From NCBI RefSeq assembly GCF_001945395.1, contig NZ_MSXV01000009.1:1-64000 (forward strand): 64,000 nucleotides of DNA, read 5' to 3'. The position numbers and the translations under genes were made by a program. This DNA is from Pseudomonas sp. PA15(2017). GTDB taxonomy: Bacteria > Pseudomonadota > Gammaproteobacteria > Pseudomonadales > Pseudomonadaceae. Shown one piece after another: positions 16,482 to 25,863 of the stretch. The notes beneath the pieces were generated by a model, which saw only the letters and a list, made by a program, of their open reading frames with translations, ran no database searches and was not told the origin of the DNA. The first letter of the stretch is position 1. Each line of letters opens with the position of its first letter.

Positions 16482-17255
16482 ATGGCTGATCTGAACGTCG
16501 TCACCCTGGTCTCCATCGGCTCGCACCCCGCCTCGGGCCGCCCGCGGCGCGCTGAACAGGATGCCCGCGCCGTCGAGCTGGGCCTGCGCCTGGCCGGTGA
16601 AAAACTCAACGTGGTGCATGCTGGCGACCCGCAGGAGGACACCCTGCGCGCCTACCTGGGCATGGGTTTGCCGGGTCTTACCGTACTCGAGCAGAGCCGC
16701 GAGACCGATGCCCTGCCGGCCCTTGTCGAACACCTGCAACTGGCCAAGGCGCAGCTGGTGCTGACCGGCAGCCAGGCGGAAACCGGCGAAGGCTCGGGCA
16801 TGCTGCCCTATCTGCTCGCAGAGTGCCTGGGCTGGCCGCTGATCGTCGGCCTGGCGGAAGTGGAGAGCATCGACGGCGGCAGCGCCCAGGTGCTGCAGGC
16901 CCTGCCCCGCGGGCAACGGCGGCGGCTGAGGGTGCGCCTGCCCTTCGTCGCCAGTGTCGATAGCGCCGCGCCGGCAGCCCGGCAGAGCGCATTCGGCCCG
17001 GCACGGCGCGGCACCCTGGAGCGTGAAGCGGTGGAGCTGGTCGACGACCCGCTGTATGCCGACGCGCAATGGCAGCCGGCCCGACCGCGCCCCAAGCGCT
17101 TGAAAGTGATCAAGGCCAAGACCGGTGCCGAGCGCATGAAGGCGGCGACCGCGAAAGCGGCGAGCGGTGGTGGCCAGGTGATCACCGGCGTCTCGCCACA
17201 GGAAGGTGCAGAGGCTATCTTCAAGCTACTGCTGGATGAAGGCGTGCTGCGCTGA
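16482..17255 (+). CDS. etfB: electron transfer flavoprotein, beta subunit
   Basis: This 257-residue ETF beta-like protein has the adenine-nucleotide alpha-hydrolase fold, with VVTLVSIGSHPASGRPRRAEQDARAVE and LAKAQLVLTGSQAETGEGSGMLPYLLAE. It matches the divergent beta subunit paired with the dgc-locus ETF alpha. The ATG at 16482 follows GGGAGATCC. The C-terminal tail is rich in Lys/Ala (KRLKVIKAKTGAERMKAATAK). It acts with EtfA as electron carrier for the Dgc pathway; a REP hairpin precedes it. Confidence 0.85.
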   Translation: MADLNVVTLVSIGSHPASGRPRRAEQDARAVELGLRLAGEKLNVVHAGDPQEDTLRAYLGMGLPGLTVLEQSRETDALPALVEHLQLAKAQLVLTGSQAETGEGSGMLPYLLAECLGWPLIVGLAEVESIDGGSAQVLQALPRGQRRRLRVRLPFVASVDSAAPAARQSAFGPARRGTLEREAVELVDDPLYADAQWQPARPRPKRLKVIKAKTGAERMKAATAKAASGGGQVITGVSPQEGAEAIFKLLLDEGVLR

Positions 17256-17294
17256 CGGAACGCCGAATTCGAACTTGCCACGAGGACGCCCACG

Positions 17295-17543
17295 ATGATG
17301 CATACCGAACTGATCGACCAGGAAGATCTGCGCGAACGCCTGGTCGCCCTTGGCTTCAGCGTTCCCAGCGGCGCCAGCGCCGAGCAGGCCTGCGAATACG
17401 CGGTGACCGGCCTGTGCCCGGAACGCGCCCTTGCCCTGCGCCATATGGTCGAAGACATCCTCGCTGGCAGCGCGACCGTGCTGCCGACCGTGCGCGAAGC
17501 CATTTCCCGCACATTACTGCCGGCACTGGTGCCGCGCAGCTGA
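17295..17543 (+). CDS. small conserved hypothetical protein, end of dgc operon
   Basis: This 82-residue soluble ORF (MMHTELIDQEDLRERLVALGF...) begins 39 bp after etfB with a CGAGG ribosome site. It has the codon use of its neighbours and is predicted mostly helical. There is no signal peptide, membrane segment or cysteine pair. I recall a small ORF in this place in other pseudomonads but know no function. The second ATG at 17298 is equally possible. Confidence 0.6.
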   Translation: MMHTELIDQEDLRERLVALGFSVPSGASAEQACEYAVTGLCPERALALRHMVEDILAGSATVLPTVREAISRTLLPALVPRS

Positions 17544-17895
17544 ACGACCCGAACATGCCACCTGCCTGATCGTTCGGGCACGGGCATTCGACGCACAAAT
17601 ACTGTGTGCAGGCCTGTGGATAAACTGTTGGATAACCGCGCTACGCTTTTTATTCACGGGCCGCCTGGCAGGCTGACCATTTTTCGTTCGACGGCGGCAT
17701 CACGCCTGCCACGAAAGGCCCGAAACAACGCGCTTTCAGCCTTGAATCAATGATTGGCCTGACGGCATTCTGCCCACTGACGTTTTGCGCACAAATACTC
17801 TGTGCATAACTGTGGATAATCTGTGAAAGACGGCGCAGACGCCACGGTTCTCGGGCGTCTGCGGGAATTGAGCAGTTTTTGTGCGATGCGGAAAA
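17544..17895. repeat. gap with two more DnaA-box-like repeat units
   Basis: No gene is seen in these 352 bp. Two units like those at 559-1543 occur. One contains CGCACAAATACTGTGTGC and then TGTGGATAAACTGTTGG, with the exact box at 17615-17623. The other contains GCGCACAAATACTCTGTGC and then TGTGGATAATCTGTG, with the exact box at 17811-17819. The first is nearly the same as the unit at 1535 beside gbcB. The gap lies between the convergent dgc operon and gbdR, so it carries no promoter for either. Confidence 0.65.
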
Positions 17896-18996
17896 TCAGA
17901 TGATCCGCACGCTGGCGAACGTCGACTCGCCCTGGGCACGGCTCAGCGCCGCCATGGCCGATGACGACTCGGGCAGCAGCTCATCGTGTACCGGCACCAG
18001 TGCCACGACGTTGGAGCTGCTGCCAGCACGCTCGTCACGCGGTGGAATGCCGAAGTACTCGCGGTAGCACTTGGAGAAGTGCGGCGTGGACACGAAGCCG
18101 CAGACCGAGGCCACCTCGATGATCGACATGGACGTCTGCTTGAGCAACTGGCGAGCACGAATCAGGCGCAGCTTCAGGTAGTAGCGCGACGGCGAGCAGT
18201 GCAGGTACTTCTGGAACAGTCGCTCAAGCTGACGACGCGATACGTCGACGTAGAGCGCCAGCTGGTCCAGATCGATCGGCTCCTCGAGGTTGGCCTCCAT
18301 CAGCGCGACGATTTCCTGCAGCTTCGGCTGATTGGTGCCGAGCATGTGCTTGAGCGGCACACGCTGGTGATCCTGCTCGTTGCGAATACGCTCGTAGATG
18401 AACATTTCGGAAATCGCCGCCGCCAGTTCACGGCCATGCTCGCGGCCGATCAGGTGCAGCATCATGTCCATTGGCGCAGTACCGCCGGATGAGGTGTTGC
18501 GGTTACGGTCGATGGAAAATAGGCGCGTGGTGATGGCGGCACGGGGGAAGGCCTCCTGCATGGCAGCGAGAAACTCCCAATGCACACTGCAATCGTAGCC
18601 GTCGAGCAGGCCGGCCTTGGCCAGCGCCCAGCTGCCGGTACATACCGCGCCCATTTGCCGGCCCTGGCGAGCCTGGGCCTGCAGCCACTGCACATGATCG
18701 CGGGTAACGCTGCGCTGAATATCCACACCACCACAGACGATCACCGCGCTCAGTGCCGGGGCGCTCGCCGTGCTGGCGTCAGGGGTGATTTTCAAACCGT
18801 CGCTGGCGCAAACCGGCTGGCCGTCGAGGGTCAGGGTGTGCCAGCGATACAGTTCCTTGCCGGAGAGCTGGTTGGCCATGCGCAGGGGTTCCACCGCAGA
18901 GGCCAGGGAGATCAGGGTGAAGTTGTTCAACAACAGAAAGCCGATGGACTGTGGAACGCGACTCTGGAGCTGCGTTCCCTGATTGAACTGGGACAT
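17896..18996 (-). CDS. gbdR: glycine betaine/dimethylglycine-responsive activator
   Basis: This 366-residue GlxA-type AraC regulator has an N-terminal PfpI-like domain (IGFLLLNNFTLISLASAVEPLRMANQ, AVCTGSWALAKAGLLDG, SSGGTAPMDMMLHLIG) and a C-terminal double helix-turn-helix (LYVDVSRRQLERLFQKYLH, IIEVASVCGFVSTPHFSKCYREYFG). The length and sequence fit P. aeruginosa GbdR, which senses glycine betaine and dimethylglycine and activates gbcA, gbcB, dgcA, cbc and plc genes. A serine-rich C-terminal tail follows the DNA-binding domain. It lies between its targets on both sides. Confidence 0.94.
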   Translation of the reverse strand: MSQFNQGTQLQSRVPQSIGFLLLNNFTLISLASAVEPLRMANQLSGKELYRWHTLTLDGQPVCASDGLKITPDASTASAPALSAVIVCGGVDIQRSVTRDHVQWLQAQARQGRQMGAVCTGSWALAKAGLLDGYDCSVHWEFLAAMQEAFPRAAITTRLFSIDRNRNTSSGGTAPMDMMLHLIGREHGRELAAAISEMFIYERIRNEQDHQRVPLKHMLGTNQPKLQEIVALMEANLEEPIDLDQLALYVDVSRRQLERLFQKYLHCSPSRYYLKLRLIRARQLLKQTSMSIIEVASVCGFVSTPHFSKCYREYFGIPPRDERAGSSSNVVALVPVHDELLPESSSAMAALSRAQGESTFASVRII

Positions 18997-19409
18997 CGAT
19001 GAACCCTCACGCTAACCAGGTTATGAGCCTTCATGGCGAGGCTCTGTTTTCTTGTAATAACGCCCGACTGGCAGTCAAGCAGATGGCCTATATAACGCAA
19101 AGGCCATGCCGACATTGAACGCCCGTTCAAACAAGAACCGACGGCAGCTGGAAAGGCCGATTGCTGGGCCTTGGAGACACCCTGAAATGGTGTGGGGAAA
19201 ACGGCGCAATGTGCCATGCCACAAGGGCTTGAGCATTTTCGTAGCAGTAGTTGGCGTAACGGTGTTTCCGCACAGTCTGCAGGGGTAACCGAGCAGCCCG
19301 AAGAGAATATGACTGACCGGTCACACAGGCGACATATCGGCCAGATCCCCCATGCACCAAAAATTGGCGATAGCCTGCTGTGCTGAGCAGAAAATGCTCA
19401 CTGCGGTAA
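18997..19409. other. non-coding stretch upstream of gbdR
   Basis: The gbdR promoter must lie here (reading leftward). I see no ribosome site plus codon pattern that would support a gene on either strand, and no clear terminator or operator. Confidence 0.4.
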
Positions 19410-19668
19410 GAGCCTGTTCACGATCTTGATGCGCCTGAAGCGGCAACTACGAGGTAGTTCGCCGACCTGCTGTGGGCGCCCCCACTTGGCTGCCAGATCG
19501 CCGAATCTCGGCTTGAAGACCCTAAGAACCTGTTCACGATCTTTTGCGCCTGAAGCGGCAACTACAAGGCAGAAGCGGTCGTTCGCTGATCCACTGTGCG
19601 ATGGCCGCTCCCGCCACTTAGCTGCCAGAAACGGCGAGCCTGGGCTGTAAGATCATGAACAGGTTCTA
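19410..19668. repeat. MITE-like element, tandem copies bounded by inverted repeats
   Basis: Two direct copies (19410-19523 and 19524-19668) begin GCCTGTTCACGATCTT or ACCTGTTCACGATCTT and share TGCGCCTGAAGCGGCAAC. The right end reads GATCATGAACAGGTTCT, the inverted form of the left end. The element has no ORF. Related inverted-repeat elements with AGAACCTG...GATCGT ends lie at 52368, 58521 and 59852. Confidence 0.7.
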
Positions 19669-20515
19669 AGGGCATCTGCGCATTTTTATCTGCTGGCCGA
19701 TCGGCCGTCAGTCGCAGTCGGTATCGGAGTGCGACAGATGCCAGAAAGCGGCGACGAGCAAACGAAATCGGCGGCCAGTTATCCGTCCCGCAAAAGCGGA
19801 AGACCGCGTCGAACGGTCGGAAAACGACCGAAACCGATACGTTTTTTGCTCGCTACCAACAGCTTTACATACGTTTTTTAAATCTGCTGTAGCCCGCATG
19901 CCCCCTGGCCTTCACCCGCCATGAAGGCTGAAAACCGCGTCATGCGCGGCCTCCAGCCTTGGCCAAGTACAGAAGTAATCTGTTATGGTTTTTTTAGGCG
20001 AGGGCTTCGTGTCGTCGCCCAACACGTCAGGGTCGTAATTCGATAATTGCCACGACCGCAAGACTATATCGTTGAGTCAGCCGATTTCGTCGCTGCCACT
20101 CTTGACCAGAGAGGCAGACTGGGGCCCACCGCCCTGGACCGAAGAACAGATAAGTGCTGGCTACCGCAACAGGGCGCCAGCCCAACAAGAAATTTCGGAT
20201 GTACGCGCATCTCGGATGAGGTGTGAATACCCAAAGGACTGGGCTTCGTAACACTGCCAGAGGGTTTGGAAAGCAGTTTGCAGCACGGCCACGCATTACA
20301 TCATTCGTCACGTTCACCTATTGCGCTTGCCTCGGCGACCGCTCTGGGACGCGCTCGAGTGCCTGCAGAACGCCTTGTGACAGAACGCTGTCCAAACCCA
20401 GGAACCGTGTATATACCCACAAGCAAGAACAGTCTGCATCGCATGACGGACGCCCGGTGGGCGCTCGGCAAACTGCGTGTGACTGCTCTGATGTCTACTG
20501 AAGGGGAACCATCCC
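19669..20515. promoter_or_regulatory. cbcV upstream region
   Basis: No gene is supported in these 847 bp. A short hairpin GGTCGGAAAACGACC lies near 19816. TGCCAGAAAGCGGCGAC at 19739-19755 resembles a string upstream of gbcA and may be a GbdR site. A GGCGA...TCGCC hairpin after a T-run lies near 19990-20020. The long leader suggests the cbc promoter is well upstream of the start codon. Confidence 0.4.
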
Positions 20516-21712
20516 ATGCAGTCTGGAAAAATCGTCGTCGAAAACCTCTACAAGGTGTTCGGCGACAAGCCGCAAGAAGCCATCGACCTGCTCAAGCAGG
20601 GCTGGAGCAAGGACAAGATCCTCGCTGAAAAAGGCGCCGTGATCGGTGTCAGTGACGTGTCGTTCAGCGTCGAAGAGGGCGAGATCTTCGTCCTGATGGG
20701 CCTCTCGGGCTCGGGTAAATCCACCCTGATCCGCCTCATCAACCGGCTGGTCGAACCCACCGCCGGCAATGTCTACATCGACGGCCAGAACGTCGCCAAA
20801 CTGCCCAAGGATCAGCTCATCGACCTGCGTCGTCGCGACATGAGCATGGTCTTCCAGTCCTTCGCCCTGATGCCCTCGCGCACCGTGCTCGAAAACGCCG
20901 CCTTCGGCCTCGAGGTCGCTGGCAAGGGCCGCAAGGAACGTGAAGAACGCGCCATGCAGGTGCTCGCGCAGGTCGGCCTGGACACCTTCGCCAACAAATT
21001 CCCCCACGAGTTGTCCGGCGGCATGCAGCAACGGGTCGGCCTGGCCCGCGCGCTCTCCGTGGACCCGTCGATGATCATCATGGACGAAGCCTTCTCGGCC
21101 CTCGACCCGCTCAAGCGCCGTGAGATGCAGGACATCCTGCTGGAGCTGCAGAAGACCCATCGTCGCACCATCATCTTCGTGTCCCACGATATCGAAGAAG
21201 CCATGCGCATCGGCAACCGTATCGGCATCATGGAGGGCGGCAAGCTCGTCCAAGTCGGCACGCCGCAGGAACTTATCGACAATCCTGCCAACGAATATGT
21301 GCGCAACTTCTTCGATACGGTCGACACCAGCCGCTATCTAACCGCTGGCCAGTTGAAAGCCAACAGTGTTCCGGTCTACGTGCACAACGGCAAGGCGCCC
21401 GATGCGCAGACCGTGTGCCGCGAATTGCAGGCACAGGACAAGCACTACGCCTTCATCGTCGACGAAGACAACAAGTTCCGCGGCTCCATCAGCCTGGAAA
21501 GGATCGCCCTGCTGGTCGAGGGCGGCGACTCCCCGGCACTCGATGGCGACGTGCTGAAAGCCATCAGCCCGGTTCCCGAAGACCTGCCTCTGGATCAGGT
21601 GATCAACCGCCTGGTGGACAACGAGGGTCCGATCCCGGTGGTCGACCAGGATGGCCACTACAGCGGCGCCATCAGCAAGGGCCGCCTGCTGACCCGCCTG
21701 CAGGGAGAATGA
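20516..21712 (+). CDS. cbcV: choline/betaine/carnitine ABC transporter ATPase
   Basis: This 398-residue ATPase belongs to the ProV/OpuAA type. It has the N-terminal extension PQEAIDLLKQGWSKDKIL, Walker A GLSGSGKST, signature LSGGMQQRVGLAR, Walker B IIMDEAFSALD and H-loop VSHDIEEAM. The C-terminal ~120 residues form a CBS pair, which in this family senses ionic strength. It powers CbcW with substrate-binding proteins CbcX, CaiX and BetX in pseudomonads. The ATG follows AAGGGGAACC. cbcW starts 1 bp after its stop. Confidence 0.93.
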   Translation: MQSGKIVVENLYKVFGDKPQEAIDLLKQGWSKDKILAEKGAVIGVSDVSFSVEEGEIFVLMGLSGSGKSTLIRLINRLVEPTAGNVYIDGQNVAKLPKDQLIDLRRRDMSMVFQSFALMPSRTVLENAAFGLEVAGKGRKEREERAMQVLAQVGLDTFANKFPHELSGGMQQRVGLARALSVDPSMIIMDEAFSALDPLKRREMQDILLELQKTHRRTIIFVSHDIEEAMRIGNRIGIMEGGKLVQVGTPQELIDNPANEYVRNFFDTVDTSRYLTAGQLKANSVPVYVHNGKAPDAQTVCRELQAQDKHYAFIVDEDNKFRGSISLERIALLVEGGDSPALDGDVLKAISPVPEDLPLDQVINRLVDNEGPIPVVDQDGHYSGAISKGRLLTRLQGE

Positions 21713-21713
21713 C

Positions 21714-22595
21714 ATGAGCGAGAAACTGGATCTGGGTAGCTGGGTCAACGACGCGGTTCAGCACATGCTGGACAACTACAGCGGCGTGTTCGACAGCATG
21801 GGCAGCGTGGTCAGCGGCTTCTCCGAAGCGATCGAGAACGTGCTGATGCTGCCACCGGCGTGGCTGCTGATCGCCATCTTCGTGGCCTTGGGCCTGTGGC
21901 GCATCGGTTTTCGCTTCGCGGTGTTCACCACCGTGGCGTTCGTGCTGATCGTGATGACCGGCTTCTGGGAACAGACGGTGGTGACCCTCGGCCTGACCTT
22001 CTCGGCGACCCTGATCAGCCTGCTGATCGGTATTCCGCTGGGTATCTGGGCAGCCAAGAGCGAGCGCGTATCGACCATCATCCGGCCGATACTGGACTTC
22101 ATGCAGACCATGCCAGCGTTCGTCTACCTGATTCCGGCGGCCATGCTGTTCGGCCTCGGCCGCGTGCCCGGCATCATCGCCACGGTGATCTTCGCCATGC
22201 CGCCGGCCGTGCGCCTGACCAGCCTGGGCATCCGCCAGGTCAACAAGGAAATCGTCGAAGCGGGCCAGTCGTTCGGCTGCAACAGCCGCCAGTTGCTGTT
22301 CAAGGTGCAACTGCCCAATGCGATGCCGTCGATCATGGCGGGCGTCAACCAGACCATCATGATGGCCCTGTCGATGGTGATCATCGCCTCGATGGTCGGT
22401 GCCGGCGGCCTGGGCAACGACGTGCTGGCGAGTATTCAGCGTCTGGACATCGGCCTGGGCTTCGAAAGCGGCATGGCCGTGGTGCTGCTGGCGATCATTC
22501 TCGACCGCATCACCGAAAGCTTCGGTACACCGCAGACCACCGCAAACCGCGCGGGTTGGCTGAACTGGCTGAGTGCGCGACTGCAGCGCCAGTAA
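21714..22595 (+). CDS. cbcW: choline/betaine/carnitine ABC transporter permease
   Basis: This 293-residue inner-membrane permease is of the ProW type. Six to seven hydrophobic helices are visible, with the cytoplasmic EAA loop in VEAGQSFGCNSRQLLFKVQLPNAMPSIMAGVNQ. It forms the channel with CbcV. The start codon overlaps the cbcV stop region, indicating coupled translation. It is followed 43 bp later by the binding protein cbcX. Confidence 0.93.
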   Translation: MSEKLDLGSWVNDAVQHMLDNYSGVFDSMGSVVSGFSEAIENVLMLPPAWLLIAIFVALGLWRIGFRFAVFTTVAFVLIVMTGFWEQTVVTLGLTFSATLISLLIGIPLGIWAAKSERVSTIIRPILDFMQTMPAFVYLIPAAMLFGLGRVPGIIATVIFAMPPAVRLTSLGIRQVNKEIVEAGQSFGCNSRQLLFKVQLPNAMPSIMAGVNQTIMMALSMVIIASMVGAGGLGNDVLASIQRLDIGLGFESGMAVVLLAIILDRITESFGTPQTTANRAGWLNWLSARLQRQ

Positions 22596-22638
22596 AAGGC
22601 CATACTCGACTTCCTCTCAATCACACAAGGATTCGCGG

Positions 22639-23583
22639 ATGAACATATTTCACAAGGCAGCGGGTGTCGGCCTGTTGTCCTGCGCCCTGGTGCAGGGCGC
22701 CTGGGCCCAGGAGCCGGCCAGTTGCAAACAGGTACGCTTCGCCGAAATCGGCTGGGCCGACATCGCCGCCACTACCGGCGTGGCCATGACCCTGACCGAA
22801 GGCCTCGGCTATACGCCGCGCAAGACCATGGCCTCGGTGCCGATCGCCTTCACCGGGGTGAAGAACAAGCAGATCGACGTGTTCCTCGGCTACTGGGCAC
22901 CCTCGATGGATTCGGTGATCGAGCCATTCACCAAGGACAACAGCGTCAAGGTGCTGCCCAAGGCCAACCTGGAAGGCGCCAAGTACACCCTGGCCGTGCC
23001 GACCTACGCGGCCGAGGCGGGCCTTAAAAGCTTTCAGGACATCGCCAAGTTCAAGGATCAGCTGGGCGGCAAGATCTACGGCATCGAGCCGGGTAACGAC
23101 GGCAACCTGCTGATCGACGGCATGATCAAGGAAAACAAGTTTGACCTGGGCGAGTTCAAGATGGTCGAGTCCAGCGAAGCCGGCATGCTGGTGCAGGTGC
23201 AGCGCGCGATCCGCAAGAAGGAGCCGGTGGTGTTCCTCGGCTGGGCTCCGCACCCGATGAATACCCAGTACGACATGACCTACCTGTCCGGCGGTGATGA
23301 CGTGTTCGGCCCGGACTACGGTGCGGCCAAGGTCTACACCGTGGTGCCTACCGACTACGAGGCGCGTTGCGCCAACGTCGGCAAGCTGCTGAACAACCTG
23401 CAGTTCAACGTCGAGATGGAAAGCCAGTTGATGGAGAAAGTCCTTGAGAAAAAGGACCCCGCCGACGTTGCCAAGCAATGGATCAAGGCCAACCCGCAGG
23501 TGCTCGACGCCTGGCTGCAGGGTGTGACCACCTTCGACGGCCAGGACGGTGCGGCCGCCGTGAAGAAATTCGTCGGGCTCTGA
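22639..23583 (+). CDS. cbcX: choline-binding periplasmic protein
   Basis: This 314-residue substrate-binding protein has a signal peptide ending near GAWAQEP. Its mature part is closely like CaiX (FAEIGWADIAATTGVAM, FLGYWAPSMDSV, VFLGWAPHPMN). The aromatic residues of these motifs would cage the quaternary ammonium headgroup. In P. aeruginosa CbcX serves choline. The ATG at 22639 was chosen because it begins a normal signal sequence; the longer frame to 22573 runs into cbcW. Confidence 0.9.
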   Translation: MNIFHKAAGVGLLSCALVQGAWAQEPASCKQVRFAEIGWADIAATTGVAMTLTEGLGYTPRKTMASVPIAFTGVKNKQIDVFLGYWAPSMDSVIEPFTKDNSVKVLPKANLEGAKYTLAVPTYAAEAGLKSFQDIAKFKDQLGGKIYGIEPGNDGNLLIDGMIKENKFDLGEFKMVESSEAGMLVQVQRAIRKKEPVVFLGWAPHPMNTQYDMTYLSGGDDVFGPDYGAAKVYTVVPTDYEARCANVGKLLNNLQFNVEMESQLMEKVLEKKDPADVAKQWIKANPQVLDAWLQGVTTFDGQDGAAAVKKFVGL

Positions 23584-23791
23584 GCCCGCTCTCACCGCGA
23601 CCCGCCCGCACCTGGGCGGATCAGGTACAGCAGGCGAGGCGCCACGCATCGCCTGCCAGCCGGGGGCCCAGGCCCCCTGCGCCGGTGCCAACAGGGCCAT
23701 GCCCTGCTCTGCACAGCTGGTGCCGCAAGGCCCGCGATCAGAACGAGCCAGTAAACCATCTGAACTGCCACTCACTGACGGAGCAAGACCT

Positions 23792-24652
23792 ATGCACAAT
23801 TTCAAACGCCTCTGCCTGCAGAGCCTCGGTGCTGCTGCCCTGGCCCTGGGCATGTCCGGCGCCATGGCCGCCGACAAGCCGGCCCTCAAGATCGGCTACG
23901 TGAACGGCTGGGACGACAGCGTTGCCGTCACCCATGTCGCCGGTGAAATTCTCAAGACCAAGCTCGGTTACGACGTGACCCTGCAACCGGTCGAGCCGGC
24001 CATCATGTGGCAGGGCATCGCCCGCGGCGACCTCGATGCCACCCTCTCCGCCTGGCTGCCCGCCACCCACGGCGAGTACTACGAGAAACTCAAGGACAAG
24101 GTGACCGTATTGGGCACCAACTACGACGGCGCCAAGATCGGCCTGATCGTTCCCGAATACGTTGAAGCCAAGACCATCGCCGACCTGGAGAAGTACGCCA
24201 AGGACTTCGATGGCAAGATCACCGGTATCGACGCCGGCGCCGGCGTGATGCGCCGCACCGAAGACGCGATCAAGGAATACGATCTCAAGAGCATCAAGCT
24301 GATGCCAAGCTCCGGCCCGGCCATGACCACCGCCCTGACCCGCGCCGAGAAAGCCCAGAAGCCGATCGTGGTGACCGGCTGGATCCCGCACTGGATGTTC
24401 GCGCAATGGAAACTGCGTTTCCTGGAAGACCCCAAGAACGTCTTCGGTGAAGCCGAGCACGTCGACACCGTGGCCAACCCAGGCCTGGAAGCCAAGGCAC
24501 CGGAAGCGGCAGCTTTCCTGAAGAAGATTTCCTGGAGTGCCGAGGAAGTCGGCTCGGTGATGCTGTCCATCCGCGACGGCGTGAAACCGGACGAAGCGGC
24601 CAAACAGTGGATCGCCAAGAACCCGGATCGCGTGGCCGAGTGGCTGAAGTGA
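23792..24652 (+). CDS. OpuAC-type glycine betaine-binding protein
   Basis: This 286-residue periplasmic binding protein has a signal peptide ending MSGAMAADKP. The mature part shows IGYVNGWDDSVAVTHV, QPVEPAIMWQGIARGDLDATLSAWLP and IVVTGWIPHWMFAQWKL. These motifs fit the OpuAC branch that binds glycine betaine or proline betaine, rather than the ChoX/CaiX branch of its neighbour. It lies 208 bp after cbcX, before a strong terminator, so it likely belongs to the cbc transcription unit and shares CbcVW. The ligand is inferred. Confidence 0.8.
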   Translation: MHNFKRLCLQSLGAAALALGMSGAMAADKPALKIGYVNGWDDSVAVTHVAGEILKTKLGYDVTLQPVEPAIMWQGIARGDLDATLSAWLPATHGEYYEKLKDKVTVLGTNYDGAKIGLIVPEYVEAKTIADLEKYAKDFDGKITGIDAGAGVMRRTEDAIKEYDLKSIKLMPSSGPAMTTALTRAEKAQKPIVVTGWIPHWMFAQWKLRFLEDPKNVFGEAEHVDTVANPGLEAKAPEAAAFLKKISWSAEEVGSVMLSIRDGVKPDEAAKQWIAKNPDRVAEWLK

Positions 24653-24681
24653 TCTGAGCGTTCGCCAGCGCGACCTCCCGC

Positions 24682-24715
24682 AAATGCCAGTCAGCCACCT
24701 GACTGGCATTTTTTC
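24682..24715 (+). terminator. intrinsic terminator of the cbc operon
   Basis: ATGCCAGTCAG and CTGACTGGCAT form a perfect 11-bp stem with a 4-base loop, followed by T6. It closes the cbcVWX-opuAC unit. Confidence 0.9.
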
Positions 24716-24762
24716 GTTCTGTGCCTCTCGCGACTGCCTGCCCGATCAAGTTAGGCTTCCCT

Positions 24763-24790
24763 ACCGCCATATATTTTTGTATATAGCGGT
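24763..24790. promoter_or_regulatory. ModE operator upstream of modA
   Basis: ACCGCCATATA-N6-TATATAGCGGT is an 11-6-11 palindrome with one mismatch. The E. coli ModE consensus has the same shape (CGnTATATA arms around N6). It ends 45 bp before modA, so molybdate-bound ModE should repress modABC here. No modE gene is in the window. Confidence 0.85.
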
Positions 24791-24792
24791 AG

Positions 24793-25593
<801 letters not shown>

Positions 25594-25670
25594 AGAGCCT
25601 GTAAAAGGTATCCTGCGGGGTGGTGCGGCAAAGGCTGCTAGGTGGCGCAAGCGTTCGTTAACATACCTCG

Positions 25671-25735
25671 CAGGAGGGGCTTTAGCCCCGAGCTCTTTGC
25701 ACCCTCATAAAGCTCGGAGCTAAAGCGCCTCCTAC
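25671..25735. repeat. REP-like hairpin pair between modA and modB
   Basis: CAGGAGGGGCTTTAGCCCCGAGCT and the facing AGCTCGGAGCTAAAGCGCCTCCTAC form a long cruciform of two REP-like arms. It sits within the mod operon and could set the ratio of binding protein to membrane components by protecting the modA mRNA 3' end. Confidence 0.75.
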
Positions 25736-25863
25736 AAGAGCGGCGGCGCGTGATGTCCGCTTCTGCTTTTCACAGCCCTCCATTTGCAATGCCGGAACCT
25801 GCGTCGCAAGATCGGCAGCCTGCTGTGGCCCCGTCTTACCACCAATTCTTGAAAGGCCACCGA

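Noticed and set aside
22621-23889. 422-codon minus-strand open frame
   Set aside because: Antisense to cbcX and the next binding-protein start, whose signal peptides and motifs are clear.
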